The position numbers and the translations under genes were made by a program. A stretch of DNA of 64,000 nt from assembly GCF_002921135.1 (NCBI RefSeq), contig NZ_PQVJ01000011.1, positions 124,001 to 188,000 of the forward strand, given 5' to 3'. The notes under the pieces are model-generated. The model was not told where the DNA came from, made no database searches, and saw only the letters and a list, made by a program, of their open reading frames with translations. Positions 50,435 through 62,440 of this stretch are shown in pieces; position 1 is the stretch's first letter, and each line of letters starts with the position of its first letter. Origin of the DNA: Avibacterium gallinarum (GTDB lineage Bacteria > Pseudomonadota > Gammaproteobacteria > Enterobacterales > Pasteurellaceae).

Positions 50435-51160
50435 ATGCCAACGCTTTATGCAGAACATTTAGCCAAAAGCTACAAGAGCCGCAAAGTGGTTTCTGATGTG
50501 AGTTTAAACGTGAGATCAAATGAAATTGTGGGCTTGCTTGGGCCTAATGGCGCGGGCAAAACCACCACGTTCTATATGGTTGTCGGCTTGGTGCAACAAG
50601 ATGAAGGCAAAATTCGCATTGATGATGAAGATATTAGCTTGTTGCCAATGCACGATCGCGCCAGAAAAGGCGTGGGCTATTTGCCGCAAGAGGCGTCTAT
50701 TTTCCGCCGTTTAAGCGTGTACGACAACCTAATGGCGGTGCTAGAAATTCGTAAAGATCTCAATGCACAACAACGCCGTGAAAGAGCGGAAGAATTAATC
50801 GAAGAATTTAACATTGGCCATATTCGCGATAACCTAGGGCAATCCCTTTCAGGTGGGGAACGCCGCCGTGTGGAAATTGCCCGCGCGTTAGCCGCCAATC
50901 CTAAATTTATTTTATTAGATGAACCTTTTGCTGGGGTCGATCCCATTTCTGTGATTGACATTAAAAAGATTATTATGGATCTGCGCGATCGTGGTTTAGG
51001 TGTGCTAATTACCGACCACAATGTGCGTGAGACCCTTGATGTGTGCGAGCGTGCTTACATTGTAAGCGCAGGGAAAATGATCGCCACAGGCACACCTGAA
51101 GAAGTGATGAATAACGAACAGGTGAAACGGGTTTATCTCGGTGAAGAATTTAAACTATAA
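50435..51160 (+). CDS. lptB: LPS export ABC transporter ATPase LptB
   Basis: Cytoplasmic ATPase that extracts LPS from the inner membrane with LptFG. The 241 residues are the E. coli length. Walker [14 protein letters not shown], the signature [17 protein letters not shown], Walker [14 protein letters not shown] and the H-loop ITDHNVRET are intact. It is third in lptC-lptA-lptB-ptsN-rapZ. The next gene starts after three bases, where enterobacteria have rpoN. Confidence 0.97.
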   Translation: MPTLYAEHLAKSYKSRKVVSDVSLNVRSNEIVGLLGPNGAGKTTTFYMVVGLVQQDEGKIRIDDEDISLLPMHDRARKGVGYLPQEASIFRRLSVYDNLMAVLEIRKDLNAQQRRERAEELIEEFNIGHIRDNLGQSLSGGERRRVEIARALAANPKFILLDEPFAGVDPISVIDIKKIIMDLRDRGLGVLITDHNVRETLDVCERAYIVSAGKMIATGTPEEVMNNEQVKRVYLGEEFKL

Positions 51161-51163
51161 CTT

Positions 51164-51733
51164 ATGACTAAATTTACCCAATTACTGAGTCCTGAAAATA
51201 TTCGCCAAGGACTGGTTTGCTCAAGTAAAAAGCGTGTTTTTGAAACCATTAGCCGTATTGTGGCGGATCAAATCCACGGCGAGGACGATCCTGAACACAG
51301 CAGTTTTGATTGCTTATTTAACCGTGAAAAGCTTGGTAATTCAGGCTTAGGTAATGGCGTAGCAATACCCAAAGGGCGTTTGCATACAGGCGATAAACCG
51401 ATTGCCGTGTTTTTGCAACTTGCCACGCCGATTGATTATGAAGCCGCCGATCACCGTGATGTGGATTTAATTTTTGCCTTGCTCATTCCTGCCGAAGCTT
51501 GTGGCGAATTTTCTCAATCCGTATTACCTGAATTAGCAGAAAAATTGCTAGATAAATCCCTTTGCAAGCAGTTAAGAGCAGCACAAAGTGCGGAGGAAAT
51601 TTGGCAAATTTTTGAATATGCCGATAATCATTCTGATGACGAACAAGACGCTGAGCAGCAAAGCGGACAAGAAAGCGAGCCAAAAGCCGAACAAGAAAAT
51701 ACACAGAATGAGCAAGCGGTAGAAAAAGAATAG
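51164..51733 (+). CDS. ptsN: PtsN-like EIIA-Ntr domain protein lacking the active-site histidine
   Basis: A 189-residue homologue of EIIA-Ntr, the regulatory phosphocarrier of the nitrogen PTS. The family block around the phosphorylation site is [16 protein letters not shown]; where E. coli has IPHGKL with phospho-accepting His73, this protein has Lys70. It therefore probably cannot be phosphorylated in the usual way. The domain otherwise continues normally ([35 protein letters not shown]). After about residue 150 there is a Glu/Gln/Asp-rich, low-complexity tail not found in E. coli PtsN. It lies three bases after lptB and before rapZ, with rpoN and hpf missing. No ptsP or npr is in the window. 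Confidence 0.88.
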   Translation: MTKFTQLLSPENIRQGLVCSSKKRVFETISRIVADQIHGEDDPEHSSFDCLFNREKLGNSGLGNGVAIPKGRLHTGDKPIAVFLQLATPIDYEAADHRDVDLIFALLIPAEACGEFSQSVLPELAEKLLDKSLCKQLRAAQSAEEIWQIFEYADNHSDDEQDAEQQSGQESEPKAEQENTQNEQAVEKE

Positions 51734-51758
51734 TAACAATCATTCAGGGGGAAATCAG

Positions 51759-52604
51759 ATGGAAATCATCATTATTAGCGGACGTTCTGGTGCAGGAAAA
51801 TCCGTTGCCTTGCGTGCCTTAGAAGACATTGGCTACTATTGTGTGGATAATCTTCCCGTTACCCTGCTGCCTGAGCTGGCAACGATTCTGGCGAAAAAAC
51901 AATCCTCTGTGGCCATTAGCATTGATATTCGCAATCTTCCTTCTTCAAACGCAGAACTGGAACACAGCCTTGAACAGCTGCAACAACATCATCAGGTAAA
52001 AATTATTTTCCTAGATAGTGAACGCAATGCGCTAATCAAACGTTATAGTGATTCTCGCCGTCTGCACCCGCTTTCTGTTGATTCCCTTTCCCTTGAAGCG
52101 GCCATTGATGCGGAACAGCAATATCTCACCCCACTGATTGATGCCGCCAATTTAATTATTGACACCACCCATCTTTCCACGCACGAATTGGCAGAACGCC
52201 TGCGTGAATTTTTACTCGGGCATACACAAAAAGAATTAAAAATTATTGTTGAATCTTTTGGTTTTAAATATGGCATTCCGCTCGATGCAGACTATGTGTT
52301 TGATGTGCGTTTTCTGCCTAATCCTCACTGGAATCCCGAACTACGCCCTATGACCGGGTTAGAACAGCCTGTAATGGATTTTCTCAACAAGCATAATGAA
52401 GTGAACCACTTTATTTATCTCACCCGCAATTACATTGAAACTTGGCTGCCAATGTTAAAACAAAATAACCGCAGCTATCTTACCATCGCCATTGGCTGCA
52501 CCGGTGGCAAACACCGCTCCGTTTACATTGCCCAACAAATCGGTGAATATTTCCAAGCCAAAGGGGAAAATGTTTTAATTCAGCATAAATCATTGGAAGT
52601 TTAA
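51759..52604 (+). CDS. rapZ: RNase adapter protein RapZ
   Basis: P-loop protein that in enterobacteria directs RNase E to the GlmZ small RNA and so controls glucosamine-6-phosphate synthase. The 281 residues (284 in E. coli) have the P-loop [19 protein letters not shown] at the N-terminus, [19 protein letters not shown] in the middle and [18 protein letters not shown] near the end. The C-terminal tail (HKSLEV) is shorter and less basic than in E. coli, where a basic tail contributes to RNA binding. It is the last gene of the lpt-ptsN run; npr does not follow. Confidence 0.93.
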   Translation: MEIIIISGRSGAGKSVALRALEDIGYYCVDNLPVTLLPELATILAKKQSSVAISIDIRNLPSSNAELEHSLEQLQQHHQVKIIFLDSERNALIKRYSDSRRLHPLSVDSLSLEAAIDAEQQYLTPLIDAANLIIDTTHLSTHELAERLREFLLGHTQKELKIIVESFGFKYGIPLDADYVFDVRFLPNPHWNPELRPMTGLEQPVMDFLNKHNEVNHFIYLTRNYIETWLPMLKQNNRSYLTIAIGCTGGKHRSVYIAQQIGEYFQAKGENVLIQHKSLEV

Positions 52605-52665
52605 AGAAAATGTAATTCAATGATCTTAGTTTGCCGAACGGCAAAGGTAATTTTAGTTGAAACTA

Positions 52666-52696
52666 AAAAGGCGGAAAAATTTCCGCCTTATTTTTT
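52666..52696. terminator. Bidirectional terminator between rapZ and lysC
   Basis: TAAGGCGGAA-type arms (AAGGCGGAAA / TTTCCGCCTT) with A run on the left and a six-base T run on the right, between convergent genes. A smaller hairpin TTGCCG-AA-CGGCAA lies at 52631-52644. Confidence 0.88.
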
Positions 52697-52699
52697 GTA

Positions 52700-54058
52700 T
52701 TATTCAAACAAATTCAAATGCAATGCTCTGACCACATCATCAGCTTGTTCGCTTTGGACTAACATACAGATGTTGTTGGTGCTTGCGCCGTAGCTGATCA
52801 TTCGTACGTTGTAGCCTTCTAGGGTATCGAAAATTTGTTTTGCGATACCTGCGGTGATATGCAGATCATTACCCACCAATGCCACTAAAGATAAACCTGT
52901 ATCCACTTTCACACTAGATACTTCTCTTAATTCCGCAAGCAATTCTGGCGAGAGCATTTCCGCGCCTGATGAAGCAGAGCCTGTTTTGTCTAAGGTGAGT
53001 GCTACGCTTACTTCGGAAGTGGTGATAGTATCCACAGAGATTTTGTGTTTCGCTAAAATGTTGAACACATTGGCCAAGAAACCTTGCGCGTGTAGCATAC
53101 TTAAGCTGGAAAGCGTTACCAAAGTTTGATCGCGGCGTAATGCAATAGCGCGGAAGGTTGGACGTGGTTGTGGATCTTTGGTTACCCAAGTACCGCCGTC
53201 TTGTGGGGCTTTGCTTGAGCCTACGAACACAGGGATATTGCTGCGAACCGCTGGAAGCAAGGTTGCAGGGTGTAACACTTTCGCCCCGAAGGTTGCCATT
53301 TCTGCGGCTTCCGCAAAGCTCATTGTGTCAATGCGTTGCGCTGCTGGCACAATGCGTGGATCGGTGGTGTAAATACCCGCTACGTCCGTCCAAATTAACA
53401 CGTCTTTGGCGTTTAACACTTCGGCTAAAAGTGCTGCAGAATAGTCACTACCGCCACGCCCTAAGGTGGTGGTTTTGCCTTGTGGATCGCGTCCAATAAA
53501 GCCTTGCGTGATAATCATTGTGTCGTTATCTTGAGCAAGAATCGGTTTTAATAGCGCATCGCTATTTTTCTGCGTTTGCTCGTCATCTGGCGCGGCTTTA
53601 CCGAAATGGCTATTGGTTGCCACAATGGTACGCACGTCCACCCAAACGGCTTTGGCACCAAGCTCTTTTAACACTTGAACAAAAAGCAAGGTGGACATCA
53701 TTTCCCCTTGGCAGATCAATTCGTCTGTTAAAGCGGGTGAAGCGGCCACGCTTGCGGCATCAGCCAAGCTTTCGATATGCTTTAAAATTTCTTCAATTTT
53801 TGCCCGCACTTCGCTGTCGTCTTTAAGTTCAGCTAAAATCGCTTCTTCAATTTGACGCACTTCTGCGATGAGTTTCGCGCGTTCTTCTGCGTTCTTACCA
53901 TTAGCAAGCGCAACCAATAAATTGGTGATACCTGCCGAGGCCGAAAGCACCACCACACGCGTATTAGGATCAGCGGTTACAATATTTGCACAAGCGCTCA
54001 TTGCGCTATGATTTGCAACGCTAGTTCCACCGAATTTTGCCACAGAGAGAGTTGACAT
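52700..54058 (-). CDS. lysC: Lysine-sensitive-type aspartokinase LysC
   Basis: Aspartate kinase, first step of the aspartate family pathway to lysine, methionine, threonine and diaminopimelate. The 452 residues (449 in E. coli LysC) comprise an amino-acid kinase domain (VAKFGGTSVANHSAM, TTLGRGGSDYSAALLAEVLN) and two C-terminal ACT regulatory domains (VTLSSLSMLHAQGFLANVF, LSLVALVGNDLHITAGIAKQ). It is a monofunctional aspartokinase III; no homoserine dehydrogenase domain is fused. GGAAGG precedes the ATG. The 186-base upstream gap is too short for a lysine riboswitch and shows none of its conserved core. Confidence 0.94.
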   Translation of the reverse strand: MSTLSVAKFGGTSVANHSAMSACANIVTADPNTRVVVLSASAGITNLLVALANGKNAEERAKLIAEVRQIEEAILAELKDDSEVRAKIEEILKHIESLADAASVAASPALTDELICQGEMMSTLLFVQVLKELGAKAVWVDVRTIVATNSHFGKAAPDDEQTQKNSDALLKPILAQDNDTMIITQGFIGRDPQGKTTTLGRGGSDYSAALLAEVLNAKDVLIWTDVAGIYTTDPRIVPAAQRIDTMSFAEAAEMATFGAKVLHPATLLPAVRSNIPVFVGSSKAPQDGGTWVTKDPQPRPTFRAIALRRDQTLVTLSSLSMLHAQGFLANVFNILAKHKISVDTITTSEVSVALTLDKTGSASSGAEMLSPELLAELREVSSVKVDTGLSLVALVGNDLHITAGIAKQIFDTLEGYNVRMISYGASTNNICMLVQSEQADDVVRALHLNLFE

Positions 54059-54156
54059 AGTTTTACCTTCCTATAAAAAATCAATGATGTTGTATTAGAA
54101 TGCCCTAGAAATAACGATTTCATTAAACATTGTCAAATATTATTTTATAAAATTAA

Positions 54157-54187
54157 ATAAAAAACGCCATTTTTAAAATGACGTTTT
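54157..54187 (-). terminator. Terminator after proA (minus strand)
   Basis: AAAACGCCATTTT pairs with AAAATGACGTTTT with one mismatch. On the minus strand it ends in a T-rich run. It separates proA from lysC. Confidence 0.75.
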
Positions 54188-54244
54188 GATATTATAAAAT
54201 TTTAGCCCGAATAATCGAATAATTTTCAATTTATCACTAAAGGA

Positions 54245-55501
54245 TTAAGGGCGCGCTAAATAATCGCCCACGCCCACCCATTTGTAAGATGTTAGCGCTT
54301 CTAATCCCATTGGCCCGCGGGAATGGAGTTTTTGTGTACTCACTGCCACTTCTGCCCCTAAGCCAAATTGTCCGCCATCGGTAAAGCGTGTACTGGCATT
54401 GACATACACCGCTGCGCTGTCCACTTGATTGATAAACTGTTGCGCAAGAGGTTGCGAGCTGGTTAAGATCGCATCAGAATGTTGCGTACCATATTGATTA
54501 ATAAAGGCCACCGCTTCATCAATATCTTTAACAATCACCACGTTGAGATCAGGCGAACCCCATTCTTGTTGTAAATCCTGCTCTTGCAATGGCACAACTT
54601 GCGCGCCTGCATTGCTTAAAATAAAATGTGCGAGGAAATCTGCGTGAAATTTTATTTTTGATTGGCTAAATTTCGTCAACATTGGCAAAAATTTCGCGGC
54701 AATGCTTTCTTGCACTAACAAGGTTTCAAGAGTATTACAAGTGCTTGGGCGCTGCGTTTTGGCGTTGCTAATCACCGCTAATGCACGCTTTAAATCGGCA
54801 CTTTCTTCCACGAAGGTATGGCATACGCCCACGCCCCCAACGATCACGGGAATGGTGGAATTTTCTTTACAAAGCTGGTGTAAGCCCGCGCCGCCTCTTG
54901 GGATAAGCATATCTACATAGCGATCTAATTTCATTAATTGCATCACCAGATCGCGATTTGGATCGGTGATCGCTTGTACGGCATTAGGTGGTAAATTGGC
55001 TTGTAATAAGGCTTGTTGCACCACTTCGACTAAAATTTTGTTGGAATGTTGCGTTTCCTTGCCGCCACGTAAAATCACTGCATTGCCTGTTTTTAAGCAT
55101 AGGCTGGCAACATCAATGGTTACGTTTGGTCGCGCTTCATAAATGGTTGCCACCACCCCTAAAGGCACGCGCACACGTTCAATTTTTAGTCCGCTGTCTA
55201 GTGTGCCGCCGTCAATGATTTTACCCACAGGATCGGGCAGGGATATAATATGCCGAACGTCTTGGGCAATGGCGTGTAACCGATCAGGCGTGAGCAATAG
55301 ACGATCAATCAAGGCTTCCGACAAACCATTTTGTTGAGCGGCTTGAATATCTTTTTCATTTTCAGCCAAAATGCGATCGGCTTGTTGTTCTAATTGCTCA
55401 GCGATACATTGAAGCGCGTGATTTTTTTCTTTCTCACTACATTGCGCCAACACAAAAGCCGCTTGTTTGGCTTGTTTACCCATTTCTACTAAATTCGTCA
55501 T
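54245..55501 (-). CDS. proA: Gamma-glutamyl phosphate reductase ProA
   Basis: NADPH-dependent second step of proline synthesis, giving glutamate-5-semialdehyde. The 418 residues are the standard length (417). The aldehyde-dehydrogenase fold is visible: [35 protein letters not shown], and catalytic Cys in [20 protein letters not shown]. The signature [20 protein letters not shown] is intact. AAGGATAAAC precedes the ATG. proB is not adjacent, unlike the enterobacterial proBA operon. Confidence 0.96.
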   Translation of the reverse strand: MTNLVEMGKQAKQAAFVLAQCSEKEKNHALQCIAEQLEQQADRILAENEKDIQAAQQNGLSEALIDRLLLTPDRLHAIAQDVRHIISLPDPVGKIIDGGTLDSGLKIERVRVPLGVVATIYEARPNVTIDVASLCLKTGNAVILRGGKETQHSNKILVEVVQQALLQANLPPNAVQAITDPNRDLVMQLMKLDRYVDMLIPRGGAGLHQLCKENSTIPVIVGGVGVCHTFVEESADLKRALAVISNAKTQRPSTCNTLETLLVQESIAAKFLPMLTKFSQSKIKFHADFLAHFILSNAGAQVVPLQEQDLQQEWGSPDLNVVIVKDIDEAVAFINQYGTQHSDAILTSSQPLAQQFINQVDSAAVYVNASTRFTDGGQFGLGAEVAVSTQKLHSRGPMGLEALTSYKWVGVGDYLARP

Positions 55502-55522
55502 TGTTTATCCTTATTTTAATTT

Positions 55523-56194
55523 TTATTTGATTTTTTTCGGCAGTTTGTCATCGGCTTGCTTTTCGGCAATTTCCTGTTCTTGATAATCAAACACTGGCAA
55601 ATGCCATTCAAAACGAATCGCAAGCAAGCGAATAGTAAAACCGCAAGCGAGGGTTACCACGATCACGATATTGTGATTAATATTCAACTGGAGCAAGCCA
55701 ATATAAATACTTGCCGCCAGCAATGCAACACTGGCATATAGCTCTTTTTGGAAGACAAGAGGAATGCGGTTGCACAGTAAATCTCGCAATACGCCACCAA
55801 ATGCGCCAGTGATAATTGCTGCGATAATCGCAATAATAAAACTATGTCCCATATCTAACGCGATCTGCGTGCCGATAATGGAAAACACAATAAGCCCTAA
55901 GGCATCTAGCACTAAGAAAATGGTACGAAAATAGCGCATAAAATGGCGAATGAACGGCGCAATCACCACCGTTAGCACCGCAGCGCTGGCAACAATAATA
56001 AAATAATGAGGATTTTTCACCAAGCCAAGGGGATAATGCCCAAGCAGCACATCACGCACTGAGCCGCCGCCAATGGCGGTCATTGAGGCGATGATAATCA
56101 CGCCGAAAATATCCATTTTTTCACGTCCTGCGGCTAATGCCCCTGTTATCGCTTCGGCGGTGATGCCTACAATATACAAAATGCTCAGTAGCAT
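55523..56194 (-). CDS. TRIC-family (YicG/UPF0126) membrane protein
   Basis: A 223-residue inner-membrane protein with seven hydrophobic segments and an internal repeat, each half with a Gly-rich Arg-Asp motif ([12 protein letters not shown] and [10 protein letters not shown]). This is the prokaryotic TRIC/YicG family, related to trimeric cation channels; the transported ion in bacteria is uncertain. The start at 56194 ([15 protein letters not shown]) is preferred over 56206 because AAGGG lies just before it. The C-terminal tail is highly charged ([18 protein letters not shown]). An uptake core lies just upstream. Confidence 0.87.
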   Translation of the reverse strand: MLLSILYIVGITAEAITGALAAGREKMDIFGVIIIASMTAIGGGSVRDVLLGHYPLGLVKNPHYFIIVASAAVLTVVIAPFIRHFMRYFRTIFLVLDALGLIVFSIIGTQIALDMGHSFIIAIIAAIITGAFGGVLRDLLCNRIPLVFQKELYASVALLAASIYIGLLQLNINHNIVIVVTLACGFTIRLLAIRFEWHLPVFDYQEQEIAEKQADDKLPKKIK

Positions 56195-56208
56195 AGATCC
56201 CTTCATTA

Positions 56209-56291
56209 AAGTGCGGTGAAAATTTTTATTATTTTAGGGGGGAATATGCCCTATAACAAGGAGAAAAATTCATAGATTTTTGACCGCACTT
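56209..56291. repeat. Uptake-sequence pair upstream of two divergent membrane genes
   Basis: AAGTGCGGT at 56209 and ACCGCACTT at 56283 lie in opposite orientation 65 bases apart, in the gap between the TRIC-family gene and the unassigned membrane gene. Since both genes start here, a terminator role makes no sense for this pair. Confidence 0.85.
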
Positions 56292-56339
56292 TTAAATTTC
56301 TGCATAATGTGCCACCTATTTGGATAAAAAGGAAAAATT

Positions 56340-57152
56340 ATGTCAGAAAGCCAATCTAAATCTTTCACCTTTATGTTAAGCGCCATTCCACTTTGTTTGT
56401 TAATTTTGGTGGATAGCTTTGCATTATATTTGCAAGGGCAACCCAAGGCCATTTCTCATTTGAGCTTAGCGGTGCTTGTTGCGCAATTATTATGTGTACT
56501 GGTGTTTCATAAAGGACAAATTTGTAACGGGCAACGGGGACGTTTAGTCAAGGTCAATGGCTATTTGTTCGTTTATTGGGGATTTTGGTTACTGTTAAGT
56601 TTATTCTCAAATTATCATTATGTGCTGACGGATATGGTGAGCCTGTGCGGTATTGGGCTTTCGCTGGCCATTTGGTTTCAGCCTACAGATACGCAATTAC
56701 GTCAATCTATTTTATTATTGGGTGCATTGTTAGGTGGGCTTGGCGTGGTCGTTTATTCCTTGATTTTTCTACAACTCCCTTGGCTTGCTTTACTGCCTTA
56801 CAATTTCTTCGGGCAACTCTTTATGGGCGTGATTCTGGCAAATCTCTTTTTGGTGATTGCGAAAAACCGCTTGCAAGGTTTCATTGCCTTATTGCCCCTT
56901 ATGATGATGATTTTCTTATTATTCAATGGCATTTTATCCACGGTATTAATTTACCTTGCACATCAAAGTGCGGTGGTTTTTTATAACGAATTTGCCTTGG
57001 GACTTTATTTCTTCCTGCATTTAGTATTAGTGGCAATCATTGCATTGCCGATTTTGACGAAAACTAAATTGAGTTATCCAACGTTATCATTGCTCTTTTT
57101 CATCGCTTTGAGTTTGCCTATTTGGGCGAATTTTAGTTTGATTGCTGGATAA
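56340..57152 (+). CDS. Unassigned multi-pass membrane protein
   Basis: A 270-residue protein I do not recognise. It has eight or nine hydrophobic segments (first about residues 12-32, last about 248-266) with short polar loops. There is no signal for an enzyme, transporter signature or soluble domain. The ribosome site (AAAAGGAAAAATT) is good and codon use looks like its neighbours, so it is very probably real. An uptake core at 56966 is read as Ser-Ala-Val in a loop before the eighth segment, another sign of long residence in the genome. It is convergent with obgE. Confidence 0.8.
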   Translation: MSESQSKSFTFMLSAIPLCLLILVDSFALYLQGQPKAISHLSLAVLVAQLLCVLVFHKGQICNGQRGRLVKVNGYLFVYWGFWLLLSLFSNYHYVLTDMVSLCGIGLSLAIWFQPTDTQLRQSILLLGALLGGLGVVVYSLIFLQLPWLALLPYNFFGQLFMGVILANLFLVIAKNRLQGFIALLPLMMMIFLLFNGILSTVLIYLAHQSAVVFYNEFALGLYFFLHLVLVAIIALPILTKTKLSYPTLSLLFFIALSLPIWANFSLIAG

Positions 57153-57160
57153 AGATAAAA

Positions 57161-57187
57161 AATAGGGCAGAAAATTCTGCCCTTATT
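57161..57187. terminator. Bidirectional terminator before obgE 3' end
   Basis: AATAGGGCAGAA and TTCTGCCCTTATT form a 12-bp stem with a two-base centre between convergent stops. Confidence 0.8.
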
Positions 57188-57188
57188 G

Positions 57189-59290
<2,102 letters not shown>

Positions 59291-59428
59291 TACATTTCCT
59301 CCTTAATCTGGGCGATGTTCTCTTTTATCTTTTACGCGGTCGAAATTGCTATATGGGGGCAGCTTTGGCAATTTCTATATTAGCACGCAAAATTTTTTGA
59401 AATGATGTGGATTATATAGGCTAATAAC

Positions 59429-59454
59429 AAAAAAGCCCCACAAAACTGTGAGGC
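59429..59454 (-). terminator. Terminator after rplU-rpmA (minus strand)
   Basis: GCCCCACA, loop AAAC, TGTGAGGC: an 8-bp stem with one G-U pair. On the minus strand it runs into a six-base T tract. It would end the ribosomal-protein transcript ahead of the EamA gene. Confidence 0.82.
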
Positions 59455-59478
59455 ATTTTATTCTGTTTATTTGTAAAA

Positions 59479-59736
<258 letters not shown>

Positions 59737-59756
59737 CTACTTGATCTCCTCTGAAA

Positions 59757-60068
59757 TTATGCTTGAATCCCAGTGATTTTCACTTCTGTGAACCACTGAC
59801 GATGACCTTGTTGTTTACGACTGTGTTTACGACGACGGAATTTAACGATTTTAACTTTATCGCCACGACCGTGTGAAACCACTTCAGCCACTACTTTCGC
59901 ACCAGCAACAACTGGCGCACCAATTTTAACATCTTCACCATTAACGACCATTAACACTGAGTCGAATTCAACGCTTTCGCCAGTTGAAACTTCAAGTTTC
60001 TCTAAACGAACAACTTGACCTTCGCTTACTCGGTGTTGTTTACCGCCACTTTGGAAAACTGCGTACAT
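59757..60068 (-). CDS. rplU: 50S ribosomal protein L21
   Basis: L21, a 23S rRNA-binding protein, 103 residues. [20 protein letters not shown] at the N-terminus and the basic [20 protein letters not shown] block are diagnostic. An in-frame ATG at 60086 would add six residues, but the family begins MYAVFQ, and GGAGT sits before 60068. It is first in rplU-rpmA and divergent from ispB. Confidence 0.97.
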   Translation of the reverse strand: MYAVFQSGGKQHRVSEGQVVRLEKLEVSTGESVEFDSVLMVVNGEDVKIGAPVVAGAKVVAEVVSHGRGDKVKIVKFRRRKHSRKQQGHRQWFTEVKITGIQA

Positions 60069-60306
60069 AAATACTCCGCTATACATTGTGCTTTAATGTT
60101 TAATTCATTTAGCACATCAAAATTCATATAAATAGGTCGCAAATTCTACGGAAAAACAAACCCGATAGCAAGAATTTATTTGCAATAAAATAAAAAAAGT
60201 TAGATTTACGCTGGTTTGATTTCAGAAAGCCAAGAAAATCAGGTAAAATCAACCGCACTTTAGGCAATGATAAACAACATTCACGATGATAGATAAACGC
60301 AATCTT

Positions 60307-61278
60307 ATGGATATAAATGCAATCCAAATGCTCATCAATGAGGATATGCAGAAAGTTAATGCTAAAATTTTGGCGCAGCTTAATTCTGACGTACCGCTGA
60401 TTAATCAGCTGGGCTATTACTTAATTCAAAGTGGTGGCAAACGCATTCGCCCGATGCTTGCTGTATTGGCTGCCAATGCGCTGGGTTATCAAGGGGAAGA
60501 GCATATTAATTGTGCCACTTTTATTGAGTTTACCCATACTGCAACCTTGTTGCACGATGACGTGGTGGACGAATCAGAAATGCGCCGCGGCAAACCCACG
60601 GCTAATAGCGAATTCGGCAATGCGGCCAGCGTGTTGGTGGGCGACTACATTTACACCCGCTCTTTTCAGCTAATGACGGATACTAACTCGCTGAAAATTT
60701 TAAAAATAATGTCCGATGCCACCAATGTGATAGCGGAAGGGGAAGTTCAACAATTAATGAATATGAACGATCCTGATACCACAGAAGAAAGTTATATGCG
60801 TGTTATTTATAGCAAAACCGCGCGTTTATTTGAGGCCGCAACGCAGTGTTCCGCCATTGTTGCAGGGGCGAGTGAAGCGCAAGAGCTTGCATTGCAACAA
60901 TATGGACGCTATTTAGGCACGGCGTTTCAACTTATTGACGATGTGCTGGATTATCAAGCCAATGCCCAAACCTTAGGCAAAAATATTGGTGATGATCTTG
61001 CTGAAGGCAAACCGACCTTGCCATTATTACACGCAATGCACAGCGGTGATGAAAGCCAACGCCAGCTTATTCGCAATGCCATTGAACAAGGTGGGCAGCG
61101 TGAAATTTTAAATGATGTACTTGCCATAATGGCACAATATGGATCTATTGAATACACCATCGACCGCGCACGTCAAGAAGCACAAAAAGCCATTGATGCC
61201 ATTGCCATTTTGCCTGAAAGTGAGTATAAACAAGCGCTGATTTCTTTGGCTTATTTATCAGTGGATAGAACAACCTAA
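60307..61278 (+). CDS. ispB: Octaprenyl-type polyprenyl diphosphate synthase IspB
   Basis: Trans-prenyltransferase that makes the quinone side chain. The 323 residues from 60307 equal the E. coli length. The two Asp-rich motifs are LLHDDVVDESEMRRG and FQLIDDVLDYQ. GGKRIRPMLAVLAA and SKTARLFEAATQCSA are also typical. Neither candidate start (60286 or 60307) has a good ribosome site; I choose 60307 from the match to the family N-terminus. Menaquinone made with it would serve fumarate reductase. An uptake core lies upstream at 60252. Confidence 0.94.
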   Translation: MDINAIQMLINEDMQKVNAKILAQLNSDVPLINQLGYYLIQSGGKRIRPMLAVLAANALGYQGEEHINCATFIEFTHTATLLHDDVVDESEMRRGKPTANSEFGNAASVLVGDYIYTRSFQLMTDTNSLKILKIMSDATNVIAEGEVQQLMNMNDPDTTEESYMRVIYSKTARLFEAATQCSAIVAGASEAQELALQQYGRYLGTAFQLIDDVLDYQANAQTLGKNIGDDLAEGKPTLPLLHAMHSGDESQRQLIRNAIEQGGQREILNDVLAIMAQYGSIEYTIDRARQEAQKAIDAIAILPESEYKQALISLAYLSVDRTT

Positions 61279-61302
61279 TTTTATTTTTAGCTATTATTGA
61301 TT

Positions 61303-62046
61303 ATGGAACAACAAACCAATCACGAAACAAACAAAAGTGCGGTGGAATTTTCGCAAAAATCGCACCGCACTTCGCGTAAAGCAAAAAAAGATCCGAACGC
61401 CCCTTTTGTGCGTGAAAAATTAACCTTGCCAAATGGACACCAAAAATTGCTGCTCCATTCTTGCTGCGCCCCTTGCTCGAGTGAAGTAATGGAAGCCATT
61501 TTGGCTTCAGGCATTGAATTTACCATTTATTTCTACAATCCGAATATTCACCCATTAAAAGAATATTTAATTCGTAAAGAAGAAAATATCCGCTTTGCAG
61601 AAAAATTTGGTATTCCTTTTATTGACGCAGATTATGATCGGCAAAACTGGTTCGATCGTGCGAAAGGAATGGAAAACGAGCCAGAACGTGGCATTCGCTG
61701 CACAATGTGCTTTGATATGCGTTTTGAAAAAGCCGCACAATATGCGCACGAAAATGGTTTCCCCGTGTTTACGAGCTGTTTAGGCATTTCTCGCTGGAAA
61801 GATATGAACCAAATTAACGGCTGCGGACACCGCGCGGCGGCAAAATATGATGATGTGGAATATTGGGATTACAACTGGCGTAAAGGCGGTGGCTCACAAC
61901 GAATGATCGAAATCAGCAAACGCGAACGTTTCTATCAACAAGAGTATTGCGGCTGCGTTTATTCCTTGCGTGATACCAACAAATGGCGCGAAGCCAACGG
62001 CAGACAAAAAATTGAAATTGGTAAATTGTATTACACCAATGAGTAA
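61303..62046 (+). CDS. queH: Epoxyqueuosine reductase QueH
   Basis: DUF208/QueH enzyme that reduces epoxyqueuosine to queuosine in tRNA, a non-orthologous alternative to QueG. It has 247 residues from the ATG at 61303 (a TTG at 61297 is less likely). Cysteine clusters for the Fe-S centre and metal are [24 protein letters not shown] and EYCGCVYS. The first about 35 residues are a polar extension before the conserved core. Two opposite uptake cores (61335, 61364) encode KSAVEF and HRTSR within this extension. It follows ispB by 24 bases. Confidence 0.92.
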   Translation: MEQQTNHETNKSAVEFSQKSHRTSRKAKKDPNAPFVREKLTLPNGHQKLLLHSCCAPCSSEVMEAILASGIEFTIYFYNPNIHPLKEYLIRKEENIRFAEKFGIPFIDADYDRQNWFDRAKGMENEPERGIRCTMCFDMRFEKAAQYAHENGFPVFTSCLGISRWKDMNQINGCGHRAAAKYDDVEYWDYNWRKGGGSQRMIEISKRERFYQQEYCGCVYSLRDTNKWREANGRQKIEIGKLYYTNE

Positions 62047-62060
62047 TTGAACACATAAGT

Positions 62061-62090
62061 AAAAAGGGAATGATTTATCATTCCCTTTTT
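62061..62090. terminator. Bidirectional terminator between queH and tmaR
   Basis: AAAAAGGGAATGA, loop TTTA, TCATTCCCTTTTT: a perfect 13-bp stem with A and T flanks between convergent genes. Confidence 0.93.
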
Positions 62091-62101
62091 GTTCAATATG
62101 G

Positions 62102-62440
62102 TTATTTTTTCGCACGTTGTTCAGCGTGCGCTTTTTTCTGCTCTTTCATTTTTGCGCTGATTTCACGGCGTTGGGTGGCGAGTTCCGCGTTGCGGATACG
62201 GTATTCGTCCACGCGCGTATCATAGTCATCACGCATATTTTCGATAATTACGCGAATGTCTTCCACGCTCATATCATCGCGGATATATTGGTTTAAATTG
62301 TCTAATAAAAGTACACGTTTTTGGTTGTCACGGATTTTGCGGTTATTGTCATCAATATCACGCAATAGTTTGTTTTTTAAACGATACATACGCACATACT
62401 CCAAGACATCTTGGAAAGATTGTTTATTCACAGTTTCCAT
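62102..62440 (-). CDS. tmaR: Pole-localizer protein TmaR (YeeX, DUF496)
   Basis: A 112-residue coiled-coil protein of the DUF496 family. In E. coli, YeeX/TmaR recruits PTS Enzyme I to the cell pole and limits its activity. The match is strong: [36 protein letters not shown], and [18 protein letters not shown]. High Arg/Lys/Glu content and heptad-like spacing fit a coiled coil. It is a single gene, convergent with queH. The function here is by homology. Confidence 0.92.
   Translation of the reverse strand: METVNKQSFQDVLEYVRMYRLKNKLLRDIDDNNRKIRDNQKRVLLLDNLNQYIRDDMSVEDIRVIIENMRDDYDTRVDEYRIRNAELATQRREISAKMKEQKKAHAEQRAKK

Noticed and set aside
54059-54244. Lysine riboswitch upstream of lysC
   Set aside because: The gap is only 186 bases, part of it is the proA terminator, and none of the conserved lysine-riboswitch core is recognisable.
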